A DNA stretch of 64,000 nucleotides, taken from the NCBI GenBank assembly GCA_946406115.1, contig OX291560.1, forward strand, positions 8,309,158 through 8,373,157, given 5' to 3'. Source of the DNA: Apoda limacodes (Eukaryota; Arthropoda; Insecta; Lepidoptera; Limacodidae). Below the pieces are notes generated by a model. It did no database searches, was not told the DNA's origin, and saw only the letters and a list, made by a program, of their open reading frames with translations. The translations under genes were made by a program, and so were the position numbers. Of the stretch, positions 12,801 to 20,428 are shown one piece after another; positions within the stretch are counted from its first letter, which is position 1, and each line of letters begins with the position of its first letter.

Positions 12801-15040
12801 GAATGGAAGTGGGTCAGGAGTTTCCTAGCAACCACAAATCATAACAGAAATCCCACATGGAGCTTCATAATGATATTTATTGAAGCTAAATCACGTGGCA
12901 CAACCCTATTGAATTTTTATGTGTACCTATTAACAATAGAAGGCCTTCTGACGCGAAATTGCTACTACTATTATAATTTGATCGAGTGAATTAAAAATTG
13001 CTGGGGTAAAACTAAATTGGTGTCATAAAAATGTCTAACAAATATTACTAACAGTGTTCGACTGCACTAAATGGAAACATGGTTGTCAATTTTTTCACGT
13101 GATTAAAAATATTAAATAAAATAATCTTGTTGAGGTAAACAGAAGAAGAAGAAGATCTGTAAACTTTAACAAAAAGTTTCTTTCATTCATCATATTAATT
13201 ATATAAAGTATTTATTATTAAATATACAGATATAAGTTTACTTGTTTGCACCCTAAGTGGTATAAAAATATGTTCCCAGCTGTCGGGCGCATCATTTGTA
13301 AATTTTAATCAAAATCGTTTAAGTCAATAATTTATTCTCATCCTAAGGTGGTTGTTTAAAAAAACTTAATACCAACTTAACGTCTCATTTCCTTAGTAAT
13401 AGTTAATCAACGCACTTAAAACTGTACTATTTACTTAACTAAATCTAAATTACTACATTTCACTTAAGAGTGCAATGATTTGACCTGAAATGAATAATTT
13501 TTACATTAAAATAAAAACCGCATACGACCTATAAAGTATCGGTAATACCGATTATAACGAGAAAAAAACAAGTGAAGCGGTAACCCTATTTAAAACGGGA
13601 ATAACAGATAGTTGCAAAAGCCACTTGGGGTTTTGTTTGCAAACAGAGAGCAGCGCAACAGCGGGTGGTTGATTGTGCATTGTCAAATGTCGGAAGTGGT
13701 GCCATTTTTTTAAATTGCCGTCAAAAATGTACAACCCTTAGTGCTTGGTGTACTATGGTAGGGGAATGACTGAGATTGCACGATTGAAATGAACGAGTTT
13801 TAAAATTAAGAAAAATTGAAATTTTTATATTTTAAATATGTATGTTTTCGGTACAATAATATTTTTAAATGCAACAACAGTTAAAAAATATAATTTTGAA
13901 AATATGATAGACTTTAACAGTGGGGACGTATGAGTCTGCTAAGGATTGTGTATTTAGCAAGGAGTATGTTGGTATCTAGTAGTAAGTAGGCAGTAGTAAT
14001 TAAGCACCTATTTGAACGATGTATATTGTTTTATTTGTGACGGATATGACATAGGATATTACTACATTACCATTGTACGTATTATGAGTTCATTAATATA
14101 ATTAAAAACCAGCCAAGTGCGAATAAGACTCGCGCACCGAGGATTCCGTACCACCTCAGAATGCACGAACCCGGTTTTTATTGTTTGTTGTTTAACTATA
14201 GAGCTTACAATATAATAATTTTAAGTTTGAAGCTTGTATACCGTTTTTACTATAGAACCAAAACTAGTTTAATGTATGGAGACCCCCTTAAGAATATAAT
14301 TTTTATTGTTTACTAGGAAATTCGCCATAAGACACATCTTCTGTGAAAATTCAGGCTTGTATCTACCTAGTCTTAAAGTAGTAAGTCTAACCCTTGAGTC
14401 TGAGAAGAGATTTTGCCTCCCTGTGTGTGTTCTATCGCTTGTATAATGGGATGTGTTTTGAGGAATAGTTCGAAATCGCCTTTCTACCATCCTACCGCTC
14501 GCCATCGGAAGGAAATTCCTCCCCACACCTTAGAACTTAAATGGTCACGTAAAGTGCGGTTTCAAAGAACCTTGAGGTTGTGGAATGAGCTTCCTGCCAA
14601 GGTTTTCTCTAAGCACTACAGTATAGAGTACTTCAAAAAAGAAGTTATTAGATATTTGAAGGGTCGCCACCGCGCGAGTTATACTACAGGTGTTGCAAGC
14701 GTTCATCGGCTGCGGTGACCGCTTACCATGAGACCTAAGTGGTATAAAAAAAAACAGAACCCTAAAAATTTACTATAATCTTAATATGCAGCGCGCGCTA
14801 GACCGCCGCCTTTTTTTCGAGCTTTCTATAACACACGAATTTTTACAACATGATCAAAAGCAAACGCACCTGATTGTCAGCCTTGACGAGGCAGGCCTCC
14901 AGGTGGCACTGCCACTCGATGGCCCGAAGGTAGAGGAGGTGCCAGCGACGCTCCAGAGCGCGCGCGGCGTCACACCCGTTGCACAGCCGCACTACAGAAC
15001 TCACGATCCGTCCGTGGCATTCCACGTCGCGTTGCAATAC
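496..15040 (-). CDS. klar: Klarsicht-like KASH (nesprin-family) protein gene, eight internal exons; both ends outside window
   Basis: Eight minus-strand exons are 14870-15040, 9404-9559, 8335-8518, 6024-6613, 5461-5604, 4493-4723, 2066-2304 and 496-868. Every border is AG/GT, the phases match at every junction, and the exons sum to 2088 bases with no stop. No methionine can serve as start in the first exon, so the N-terminus lies to the right; the last visible exon ends in an open donor, so the gene continues to the left. The product is acidic and rich in Ser/Thr/Glu, with a spectrin-repeat-like stretch first and motifs RPWSVSCLSQL and SEQAWDFYQ later. These resemble insect Klarsicht, an outer nuclear membrane KASH protein that binds SUN-domain Klaroid and microtubule motors to position nuclei and organelles. 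The name rests on remembered family features, not a search. Another nesprin (Msp300-like) is the main alternative. The KASH transmembrane segment is not in the window. Confidence 0.6.
869..2065 (-). other. Intron between exons 7 and 8
   Basis: AT-rich intron with donor GTGAGA and acceptor TTTGACAG. It contains three loose repeats of the phrase TCAAGxAxGTGATGGxxAATGTG between 1270 and 1400. No coding signal was accepted; a possible 22-base microexon at 1590-1611 breaks the phase. Confidence 0.6.
2066..2304 (-). CDS. klar: klarsicht-like exon 7 of window (basic, Cys-containing)
   Basis: This exon has 79 codons plus two bases, phase 0 to 2. The acceptor is TTTCTTTCCTCACAG and the donor is AATAG|GTGAGA. 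It encodes a Cys-containing start (MTEACTSCVEANDKQCWL), then a strongly basic block (RRKRLKLRRHCH), then KSLSFCGRLSPEIEDKHERS. The basic block could be a localisation or microtubule/lipid-contact patch (inference). The frame ends in TGA two bases beyond the donor, so splicing is required. Confidence 0.82.
2305..4492 (-). other. Intron between exons 6 and 7
   Basis: AT-rich intron with donor GTACTG and acceptor TCCTCACAG. Apart from the duplicated segment at 3695-3884 I see nothing with coding or RNA-gene character. Confidence 0.6.
3695..3884. repeat. Two-copy direct repeat, about 70 bp with 120-bp spacing
   Basis: ACTCATCAAGACGATTCAAA at 3695 recurs as ACTCGTCAAGACGAATCAAA at 3815. Both copies are followed by ACGAG(C/T)C, ACTCGA, a GG(G)TT(A/G) block and TTTTATTAC(G/A)GAG. 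It is probably a diverged interspersed element with an internal duplication. Confidence 0.6.
4493..4723 (-). CDS. klar: klarsicht-like exon 6 of window (RPWSVSCLSQL motif)
   Basis: This exon has 77 codons, phase 0 to 0. The acceptor is ATCGCCGTAG and the donor is CAG|GTACTG. It starts with a basic block (VQLRKKRNGNSARPWSVSCL) followed by SQLSGAHTSL and a long Ser/Thr/Pro/Asn-rich tail. The RPWSVSCLSQL stretch is the part that most suggests Klarsicht to me, by memory of the family rather than by comparison here. The exon is strongly CpG-rich against AT-rich introns. Confidence 0.82.
4724..5460 (-). other. Intron between exons 5 and 6
   Basis: Very AT-rich intron with donor GTAAAA and acceptor CGCCGTAG. 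No repeat or gene signal was recognised. Confidence 0.6.
5461..5604 (-). CDS. klar: klarsicht-like exon 5 of window
   Basis: This short exon has 48 codons, phase 0 to 0. The acceptor is TTTTTTTTGTAG with a strong T-rich tract; the donor is AAG|GTAAAA. The peptide is Ser/Thr/Glu-rich (NTESYDASGEYTTESEVDTS at the start, then a Met/Ser/Thr-rich end) and probably disordered. It is too short to stand out as an open frame by itself. The call rests on borders, phase and composition that fit its neighbours at 6024-6613 and 4493-4723. Confidence 0.8.
5605..6023 (-). other. Intron between exons 4 and 5
   Basis: Short intron with donor GTATGG and T-rich acceptor ending GTAG. Nothing else was recognised. 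Confidence 0.6.
6024..6613 (-). CDS. klar: klarsicht-like exon 4 of window, large acidic exon
   Basis: This is the largest visible exon: 590 bases (2 + 196 codons), phase 1 to 0. The acceptor is TTCACCATTGCAG and the donor is CAG|GTATGG. The peptide has an N-terminal basic part (IKRKKPIDTSRF), then FYFRHHDTDSD, an acidic run (SQEESSEEEWTY), a Pro/Lys region (IPPAPKLKFDTTPDLIRV) and a predicted helical, charged C-terminal part (DIDRLVIQAEELVQKQAQQY, then KISRIKEWLNQ) that could form a coiled coil or part of a spectrin repeat. No membrane segment or catalytic motif was seen. It joins in frame on both sides. Confidence 0.88.
7040..7562 (+). repeat. Lepidopteran-type interspersed repeat fragment with (TTTG)n
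   Basis: It begins with a (TTTG)n tract at about 7049-7072 and has two CTAAACGGCT(G/T)(A/G)ACCGATT phrases. It ends in GGGCGGGCGAAGCCGCTGGC and AGAAGCTAGT, a very common end of retroelement-derived repeats in moth and butterfly genomes. A related element lies at 25440-25845. The exact family was not determined. Confidence 0.6.
7947..8291 (-). pseudogene. Degenerate partial copies of exon 3
   Basis: On the plus strand, 7947-7977 matches exon-3 positions 8353-8383 at about 25 of 31 bases. TTACCATCAAG at 8226-8236 repeats the exon-3 donor region (8331-8341). GTCCGCCATCTT at 8280-8291 repeats 8420-8431. The last two are colinear with exon 3 but 35 bases closer together. No open frame remains. 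This looks like an old tandem duplicate of the exon that has decayed. The donor-like GATG|GTAAAT remains, so rare use as an alternative exon cannot be ruled out from sequence alone. Confidence 0.45.
8335..8518 (-). CDS. klar: klarsicht-like exon 3 of window
   Basis: This exon has 61 codons plus one base (phase 0 to phase 1). The acceptor is TATCTTTACAG and the donor is GATG|GTAAGG. The peptide begins EEQDYVLTYKWRGFGSDCES and continues with an Arg/Asp-rich stretch ending VPVTMDQLD. The split glycine codon G|GT is completed by the next exon. Reading could run further upstream as open frame to 8659, but the acceptor with its pyrimidine tract fixes the border. Degenerate partial copies of this exon lie just to the left at 7947-7977 and 8226-8291. 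Confidence 0.83.
8519..9403 (-). other. Intron between exons 2 and 3
   Basis: Donor GTATAC, acceptor CTTTACAG. AT-rich with no recognised element. Confidence 0.6.
9404..9559 (-). CDS. klar: klarsicht-like exon 2 of window (acidic/basic linker)
   Basis: This exon has 52 codons, phase 0 to 0. The acceptor is GAATTGGTTGCAG and the donor is GAG|GTATAC. The peptide starts SVLPVEEASDSDEEPALKQP and then becomes basic (PRLSKRGSPRRQRTPVHSRR). An acidic patch followed by an Arg/Ser/Pro patch suggests a disordered linker with possible phosphorylation sites or a nuclear-type basic motif. The CpG-rich composition contrasts with the surrounding introns. It joins in frame to both neighbours. Confidence 0.82.
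10530..10795 (+). mobile_element. tRNA-headed SINE
   Basis: The head CCTAGTTGGTAGTGTGGCCG (A-box-like) is followed by GGTTCGATTCC (B box) at 10581-10591, then CACTGGACAAACAT and a body with GAGTCTGGGTGTATTTATG. The distal part ends AGATGGCGCTGTGTTTAATG and TCCAAAAATATT. Related copies lie at 40528-40720, 60545-60790 and, reversed, 56225-56300. The internal RNA polymerase III boxes are the likely source of transcription. Confidence 0.75.
10878..11120 (+). mobile_element. Second type of tRNA-derived SINE
   Basis: AGTGGTAGAGCATGAGGCTG (A-box-like) and CGCGGGTTCGATTCCCGG (B box, T-arm) form a tRNA-like head at 10880-10942. It is followed by an unrelated body with GTTCATGCCCGGTACGGCAC and ATACCATCGGTGAAACGAGG. 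The 5' acceptor arm does not pair with the 3' side, so it is not a functional tRNA gene. Confidence 0.6.
11470..11790 (-). mobile_element. SINE-like repeat, reverse copy of the 45580 family
   Basis: Read on the minus strand it contains CGGTGAAGGAAAACATCGTA, GTCCACAATCCGCACTGGGC, CGCGTGTGGACT and GGGTAGGCCATACTCTAACA. These match the element at 45580-45845 in order. It is diverged and probably old. Confidence 0.6.
12088..12290. repeat. Interspersed repeat fragment, shared with 13912-13982
   Basis: AACAGTGGGGACGTAT, GATAAGGATTGTGTATTTAG and CAAGGAGTATGTTGGTATCT occur here and again at 13918-13980. The remainder (ATATGGGCTGAGGCTTCTTC, GTAACGGCTGCATCAGCCAA) has retroelement character on the minus strand and an open frame of about 60 codons. 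I regard it as transposon-derived. Confidence 0.5.
13912..13982. repeat. Short copy of the 12088 repeat
   Basis: About 65 bases are nearly identical to 12092-12158, including TTTAGCAAGGAGTATGTTGG. Confidence 0.55.
14104..14775 (+). mobile_element. Lepidopteran CCGGCCAAGTGCG repeat, interrupted by a LINE tail
   Basis: It starts AAAAACCAGCCAAGTGCGAA and GACTCGCGCACCGAGGATTC and ends AGAACCCTAAAAATT. The same start and end bracket 45488-46160; reversed copies are at 55560-55605 and about 62300-62705. A LINE 3' end sits inside at about 14360-14755, so the LINE inserted later. Confidence 0.65.
14360..14757 (+). mobile_element. LINE 3' end with reverse-transcriptase ORF tail
   Basis: The open frame at 14413-14718 ends with the peptide LRLWNELPAKVFSKHYSIEY, then FKKEVIRYLKGRHRASYTTG and VASVHRLR. 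This is the C-terminal tail that follows the reverse transcriptase in several lepidopteran non-LTR elements. It is followed by TGACCGCTTACCATGAG, GTGGTATAAAA and an A-rich end. Sister tails lie at 23720-23970 (+) and 57006-57260 (-). The reverse transcriptase itself is missing (5' truncation). Confidence 0.7.
14870..15040 (-). CDS. klar: klarsicht-like exon 1 of window (spectrin-repeat-like)
   Basis: This exon has 57 codons, phase 0 to phase 0. The acceptor is TTTGCGCAG and the donor is CAG|GTGCGT. The peptide begins VLQRDVECHGRIVSSVVRLC and carries LERRWHLLYLRAIEWQCHLE, a heptad pattern of Leu and Trp typical of spectrin repeats in nesprin-family proteins. It is GC-rich (CpG-rich) compared with the AT-rich DNA around it, as are the other exons of the gene. 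There is no methionine in it, so upstream coding exons must exist to the right. The next exon in transcript order is more than 5 kb away at 9404-9559. Confidence 0.85.
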
Positions 15041-16963
15041 CTGCGCAAACAAATATGATACTGTTATCAACATGATCGAAACATAGGTATACCAATAGCT
15101 GTAAACTAATTTTAGTATTTTTATGTGTATTACACATTAATCAATCCATCAATAATCCTGTAGCAGTCCACTGTTGGTCATATGCCTTTCCAAAGAACGC
15201 CACCACACTTGATCCTCCACCTTCCTCGTCCTACCACTTCTATTTAGATTTTTCAGGTTATCAGTCCATCTTGCCACAGGGCGACTCATGTTGCAGTTAC
15301 CTTACCTAGTCTCTTGTCTAGATCACGTCTGGCGCAACGGCCATCGGTTCTGCGACAAATAGGACCTGACCATTGCTCCCTTTTTTAGCTTGCTCAATAC
15401 TAGTATGAGGAAGCTGAACTAGTAATAGTATTATATAGTCTGTGCTTATACTTTGCGCTAAATTAGCGACTTTTTCGTCAGATCCTGGCATTTCCGATCG
15501 CGTCCTTTAATTAAGAATACTATCCATAGCTCGCCGACCAACTTTTAGACATAAGCACAGAATCTATCAGAAAGCTCACTTCACACTGAGCGTTTTAAAC
15601 CCGTCCCCTGCACGCATACGTCGCATACATCCGAGATCAAGAAAATTACAAATGCAGATAGATGCATTTAAAAACCCTAACCTTACGTTACGAACGTAGG
15701 CAAGAAAAAAATACCTTCTGAAATATCTATAACCTATACTCTTTTTGAACCAAGAAATAGTAAATAAAGCACAATTTATCGTCGCTCTATGAAATATATC
15801 TTACATCCTAAACTGCAAATTTAATAGAAATTCGAGACGCAAAGAAACCGGACTCTAAGTTTAGCATACATAACACCTGTGACAAAAAATATAATTTCCT
15901 TCACACAACAAAAAAGTTATACTTACACGAAAAAGCAATATCGACCAATCAAAATTAACAATGGCCGGTGACACGGATATTCAAAGCAGTTTACTTAGAG
16001 AAAACTAAAAAAAAAAAATATAAAAAGTCTACAAAGGGCGGAACGTGAGGCGCCCGCTAGCACGCGCGGTCGTATATCTAAACTAAAAAACTAGTATGAC
16101 GTTATTTGGTTCACACAATAGAAATAAGAAATTCTATTAATCGACAATCTAATGTATTTCAACTCGAGGCGTGTAGCTGTAACTTAAATAAATTCAGTAT
16201 AAATTAAATGAAAATAAGGCCCGAATACATACTTTCATTGTGAATATTTGTAGTGTTTTTGACCGAGGCATTTTTTCTGCAGGGTAGTAGACAAAACTAT
16301 ACACTATTTTTTACAAAACTACAGTAGTAGTTAAATATTTTTTAGTTTACGTTATGGTAGACATACACACTACAATCAGTGTTAGTTTAAAGTTTGTATA
16401 TTCTGTACTACTGTTTGTATATATACTGTTTTAACAATAGAGCAAAAATAAAATAAAATGTTGCAAAAAAAAATATCTTTTTGTTTTGTAATATTATTTG
16501 TCAAGAAATTTGCATTGATAATTTATATTCTATAATAGAAGATTGTGTATTAAGGGTGGTAAGTAGAAAATTACCAACGAGAGGCTATGTAGAAAAAGGC
16601 TGAAGGTCGAAGGATTCAATTACTCGAGTTTGTAATTTCTGTACCGCCCGTTTTTCATCAAATTTACGAGTAAATAAATAAAAATATAAGGTGAAAAAAT
16701 TAATTAACTCACTAAAACACAATTGAAAAGGCAAGAATAGAACTATGGCCAACGCCCCGCGAGGCATGTAAAATTAACGAAGAATAAAAAATAGAGCCCT
16801 TTAAAGGTTAAACAGACAGACAGACAGCTTAGTAACTTATTAAATAGACTCACTCTGAGCCATAAATTTCACAGTGTACTTAATTAAAAGACAAGATAAA
16901 AATAATTATTCGGTTGTCCGTCTGTGTAGTCCTAAAACGATTCAATGAAATGATACGCGTTAG
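15041..16963. other. Upstream intron or intergenic DNA
   Basis: It contains one LINE fragment (15150-15410, separate entry) and a GC-rich spot at 16027-16070 (GCGCCCGCTAGCACGCGCGG) next to a good minus-strand donor (CGTGTAAGTATAAC near 15925). No coding exon was accepted. Confidence 0.4.
15150..15410 (-). mobile_element. RTE-type LINE 3' fragment, reversed
   Basis: GTAGCAGTCCACTGTTGGTC, CTTTCCAAAGAACGCCACCA, then GGCGCAACGGCCATCGGTTC and TCTGCGACAAATAGGACCTG follow, in order, the 3' part of RTE elements common in Lepidoptera. It is highly diverged, with no intact frame. Confidence 0.5.
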
Positions 16964-17137
16964 CCTCGCAATAGTCTACTCTTCGCACCTGCATTCCGGG
17001 TGATTCAATCTGAGCTCATCAACATAAACAATGCTGGAGAGGTGGAAATGAATGCAGCTGTCATATCGGCACTTCGATCTGATGAGGAAACCACAGATGC
17101 TCTCACAACAACAACAAGAATGTCTTACATAGTATGA
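16964..17137 (+). CDS. Unassigned short reading frame with coding-like composition
   Basis: Following CGCGTTAG, an open frame of 57 codons runs from CCT at 16964 to TGA at 17135. Its peptide reads FAPAFRVIQSELININNAGE, then VEMNAAVISALRSDEETTDA and a run of threonines. The composition (few Phe/Lys/Asn homopolymers, balanced Glu/Asp/Ala) differs from the AT-driven frames around it. It has no upstream ATG in frame. It could be an exon of an unknown plus-strand gene, a piece of transposase, or a retrocopy. I do not recognise the family. Confidence 0.3.
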   Translation, partial: PRNSLLFAPAFRVIQSELININNAGEVEMNAAVISALRSDEETTDALTTTTRMSYIV

Positions 17138-17324
17138 ATATGTAAATTACTTATATATGAAGCATGTGAATGTATGCATTGTGTGATGAAGGTTGATTTT
17201 CAATAGTAACAATCCCCTATATCAAATTAAATTGAGAAAATGTTAAGATTTGGTCACGTATTTAAGTTTGCTTGATCGTTATCAAGAAGGGATTGGATCA
17301 GTTAGTCTGTATATATTTATATTT

Positions 17325-17478
17325 TCGCAGTTTTTATCCCCAAAAGACGGGTAACCAGCGGCTAGATACACACCCGAATCATAATGTGGTGGACATCTTT
17401 TTACCAAACACTTTAGTAATACGTGAGAAGGTGTGCTATCGCTGCAACACTGCTTCCGATGCAGTTGAACTGAACTAA
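17325..17478 (+). repeat. SINE-like repeat, GGGTAACCAGTGGCTGG family
   Basis: GACGGGTAACCAGCGGCTAG, ATACACACCCGAATCATAATG and the TTACCAA block recur at 19985-20115 and 22985-23095, and reversed at 30870-31005. A short piece lies at 59880. No coding capacity. Confidence 0.6.
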
Positions 17479-17479
17479 G

Positions 17480-18030
17480 GAGGGTTTATATACATTTGTT
17501 GTAAATACTAGAAGTAAAAATAAGCTATTGGTGCATGATACACGTCTACACAAAATAAGTAACTCTTTTATGGGGCAATGTATACACTTTTACAACAAAG
17601 TTCCCAATAAAATTCAAAATCTATCAATAAGTAAATTTAAATCTTTTATCAAGCAGGTACTTTGTAAAAAGGCATACTATAATATTTCAGACTATGTAAA
17701 TGATAAAAATCCTTGGGATTGATGATGCTCAATTACAGGATGCATAGGTAAACCAAATTAAAATGGAAATAACATAAAATTGTACGACTAAATTTTTTTT
17801 ATTTAAAACATTAATTGTATTTTAGTTTATTTGTATTATTGATAGTGTTTTTAAAAGAGTAACTATTGAGTGTCTTGCCGTATTCTTCTCGGTAGAAATC
17901 AACAACATTGTGAACCGGCGGGAAGGTGGGAGGGTTCAAAAAATAATATTTTATAACTTTGACGATTCAAAAGTGATTGCAAAAAAAAAATTTGAATAAA
18001 CCATTTTGACTTTGACTTTGACTTTCCATA
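17480..18030 (+). mobile_element. LINE 3' end with ORF tail and TTTGAC repeats
   Basis: The open frame from about 17482 to 17722 encodes DTRLHKISNSFMGQCIHFYN, then KVPNKIQNLSISKFKSFIKQ and VLCKKAYYNISDYVNDKNPW before the stop. This is a typical C-terminus of a jockey-like non-LTR reverse transcriptase in Lepidoptera. The 3' non-coding part ends in TTGAATAAACCATTT(TGACTT)n at about 18000-18025, the characteristic short tandem 3' end. The 5' part of the element is missing. A diverged relative of the 3' non-coding region is at 44590-44830. Confidence 0.75.
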
Positions 18031-19984
18031 CCTTGTGACCTACCAGCTTTTAAGTAATAAGCGATAAAGAAAAGGCCCAGCCAGGGACAGAATAATATGG
18101 GGTATATTTTTGCCGAACTATAGTTAGGATTGGGCAAGGGATTGGCCTTTGTGATTTTTTTTACAAAGGCATCATTAAACATCAACACAATATACTATGT
18201 AGTCATTTCTAAATGGGGAAAAAACTAAAGATACGTCAAAAAGTCATAATATCGAAATAGAGATAGTTTTAAATTCACAATGGATCAATCATAACATACA
18301 ATATAATATTCATTACATGAATTTGAAACATTATCCATTGTCATTGGAATTTAAATATAAGTCATCTAAACAACAAGATGAAAAATAAATAAAACTATAT
18401 ATAACTGTAATAATTATATATATATCTATATTATGAGACTGTTAATTTGCTTCGGTTGCCTAGTTGCCTAGAAAACAAGATATTATTGAGAAAGTTTCAT
18501 CCGGTAATCCACATAAAAATTACCGAAGCTACTTTGTACGCATTTCGAAGTGGCTTGGTCATATGGGAGTGAAACTGCGGATTTCGTAATGACATGACGC
18601 ATGAATAACGGTACTCTCGCTAGATACGACTATTAAAAGTAAAAAATACAATTTGTCGAAATGGATATGCATCCTTTTACTCCAGGTACAGGTATAATAA
18701 AATGAGCATCAGGGCTACATTTCTTTTTTGCATTGCACCTTCTGGTGATACTAAGATTTCAGACATTTTGAAAGTTACTTTCCTATGCAATAATTTCTAA
18801 ATCTTCTATATTAAGATTATCATTTTGAATATCGAATTCAAAGAAAATATACCATTAACCATGACAACAGACGTTCAATAATGAAAATAGGCTTTTTACA
18901 ATGATCTGCATCGTAAGCCATTGTAAAAAGTCCTTCCGCAATCCTGAATATAACTAATATTATCGGATCACTCAATGGAAAGTTATATTAACATACTGTC
19001 CTATTACTAGTAAAAGAAACTTAATTTAAAAGTTATGTGTCTGCTCCTACATGTATATGTATGTATACATCAACGCATTATATATAATGTGTAAAACGTG
19101 TATCTTGCATTATGCTTTTATTACACAACGGTAATAACAACCATCGGTTCCATCAACATCTCCTTTGTATAGATAACTGGTTTCCGTCTGTCATTTTCTC
19201 TGTACCCTCAAAATGTTACGTCAAACTATATTATACAATGTTTATGTTCTATTGTAACATTGGTAAACTTATTTGAGAAATAAATATAAACATTCTATTT
19301 ATATTGTTGTCACTACCATGACATGAAATTTCAATAACAAAGGAGTCAATACCGGAAAATTAAAAGGCACAATAACTTAGATACTTTCATAAATAAATTA
19401 TGCTAAATTAAATGTAATTAAAATCATGCAAATTAAGTTTATTCAACTCAAATTTAAAAACGATGAAACTGCTAAACCGCTTCTTTAAATGCCCATTTAG
19501 TTCAACAACAGATATTAAATTTAAATGCAATTAAATCAGACCTTGGAGATAACCGTGCAAATTATAAATACATTAATCATTGTCAAAAAATGAGAAAAAT
19601 ACAAAAAACATCAACAATATTGAATTGCATACATAAAATACCAAGAGGTCTTCGATGTCAAGGCTCCAATGTAACCAACAACAGTCACAATTTGCAAACG
19701 TTGTCTCCGTGGCATTTCAGTCGACGAGATTGATTTCGTGATATGCCGGCTTGAGAACGTGACATACAGTTTCGGCACAGTTTGCATGTGATTAGCGACG
19801 ATTGCTTTTGAAATGATGCGTAAGATTTTAAGTGCAAAGTCACAAACCAGCGAGGAAGAAATCTAGCTAGCTGACCAACATAACGATATTTTATATCGAC
19901 TTAAATTGCCTTTTGCACAGCATGTATGTGTGTAAATGTGTCTACAAATAAATGATTTGATTTAAAATTTTTAGGTTTAACCTC
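18031..19984. other. AT-rich DNA, nothing assigned
   Basis: No coding exon or recognised element was found. The inverted words GGCTTTTTACAATG and GTAAGCCATTGTAAAAAG near 18890-18930 form a modest hairpin. Confidence 0.5.
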
Positions 19985-20118
19985 TAAGACGGGTAACCAG
20001 TGGCTGGCTTAGGTGTGTATAAATCATAATGTGGAGGAAAGCCACTTTCCACTAAGTTCTGCGTCAAAGGTGGTGAGCCCATTATTCCTCTTCTACTGCT
20101 TCGGATACAGTGTAGGTA
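19985..20118 (+). repeat. SINE-like repeat, GGGTAACCAGTGGCTGG family
   Basis: GACGGGTAACCAGTGGCTGG, AATCATAATGTGGAGGAAAG and AAAGGTGGTGAGCCCATTAT match the copies at 17325 and 22985. Confidence 0.6.
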
Positions 20119-20146
20119 CATGGATTAAAGTCTTAATACTAATATT

Positions 20147-20428
20147 ACCTCTTGAAGGAAGTTATTATCAACGGATCGAAAATCAAAATCGCTAAATTTG
20201 CGTTTTCTTTACGTTTTGAGACCTGGAGAATCGTTAGCCATCATTTTTGTGTGCATGTGTGTATGTTAGCTTTTTTTTTTGCCTTTCGATAGCTCAAGTA
20301 CCGATGGACCAATTTGTCTGTGACCATATCAATCGATATGCCACATCATGACTTAGATCTAAAAAGAGTGTGAACAGAATCAAAAAATGTAAATTCTCAA
20401 ATATAAAAAAAATATTCTCAAGAGAAGT
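20147..20428 (+). mobile_element. MITE with ACTTCTCTTGAGA ends
   Basis: It starts ACCTCTTGAAGGAAGTTATT and ends TATTCTCAAGAGAAGT, which are inverted to each other. The body holds GGAGAATCGTTAGCCATCAT, TCAAGTACCGATGGACCAAT and CATGACTTAGATCTAAAAAG. The same body occurs at 40411-40940 and, reversed and partial, at 61165-61415 and 60865-60965. About 280 bp, no coding frame. The superfamily is unknown. Confidence 0.65.

Larger units (their letters stand above)
9560..14869 (-). other. Long intron between exons 1 and 2, rich in SINE and LINE fragments
   Basis: Donor GTGCGT, acceptor GGTTGCAG. The interval holds two tRNA-headed SINEs, a third SINE-like repeat, a pair of short repeats and a nested LINE tail, listed separately. 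The parts at 9600-10530, 11800-12090 and 12300-13900 are AT-rich, with nothing I can assign. Confidence 0.6.

Noticed and set aside
12681..12989. 102-codon plus-strand frame
   Set aside because: No recognised domain, no splice or promoter context, and a composition close to translated AT-rich DNA; left unannotated.
14360..14757. 101-codon plus-strand frame as a host gene
   Set aside because: Its peptide matches the C-terminal tail of other LINE copies in the window.
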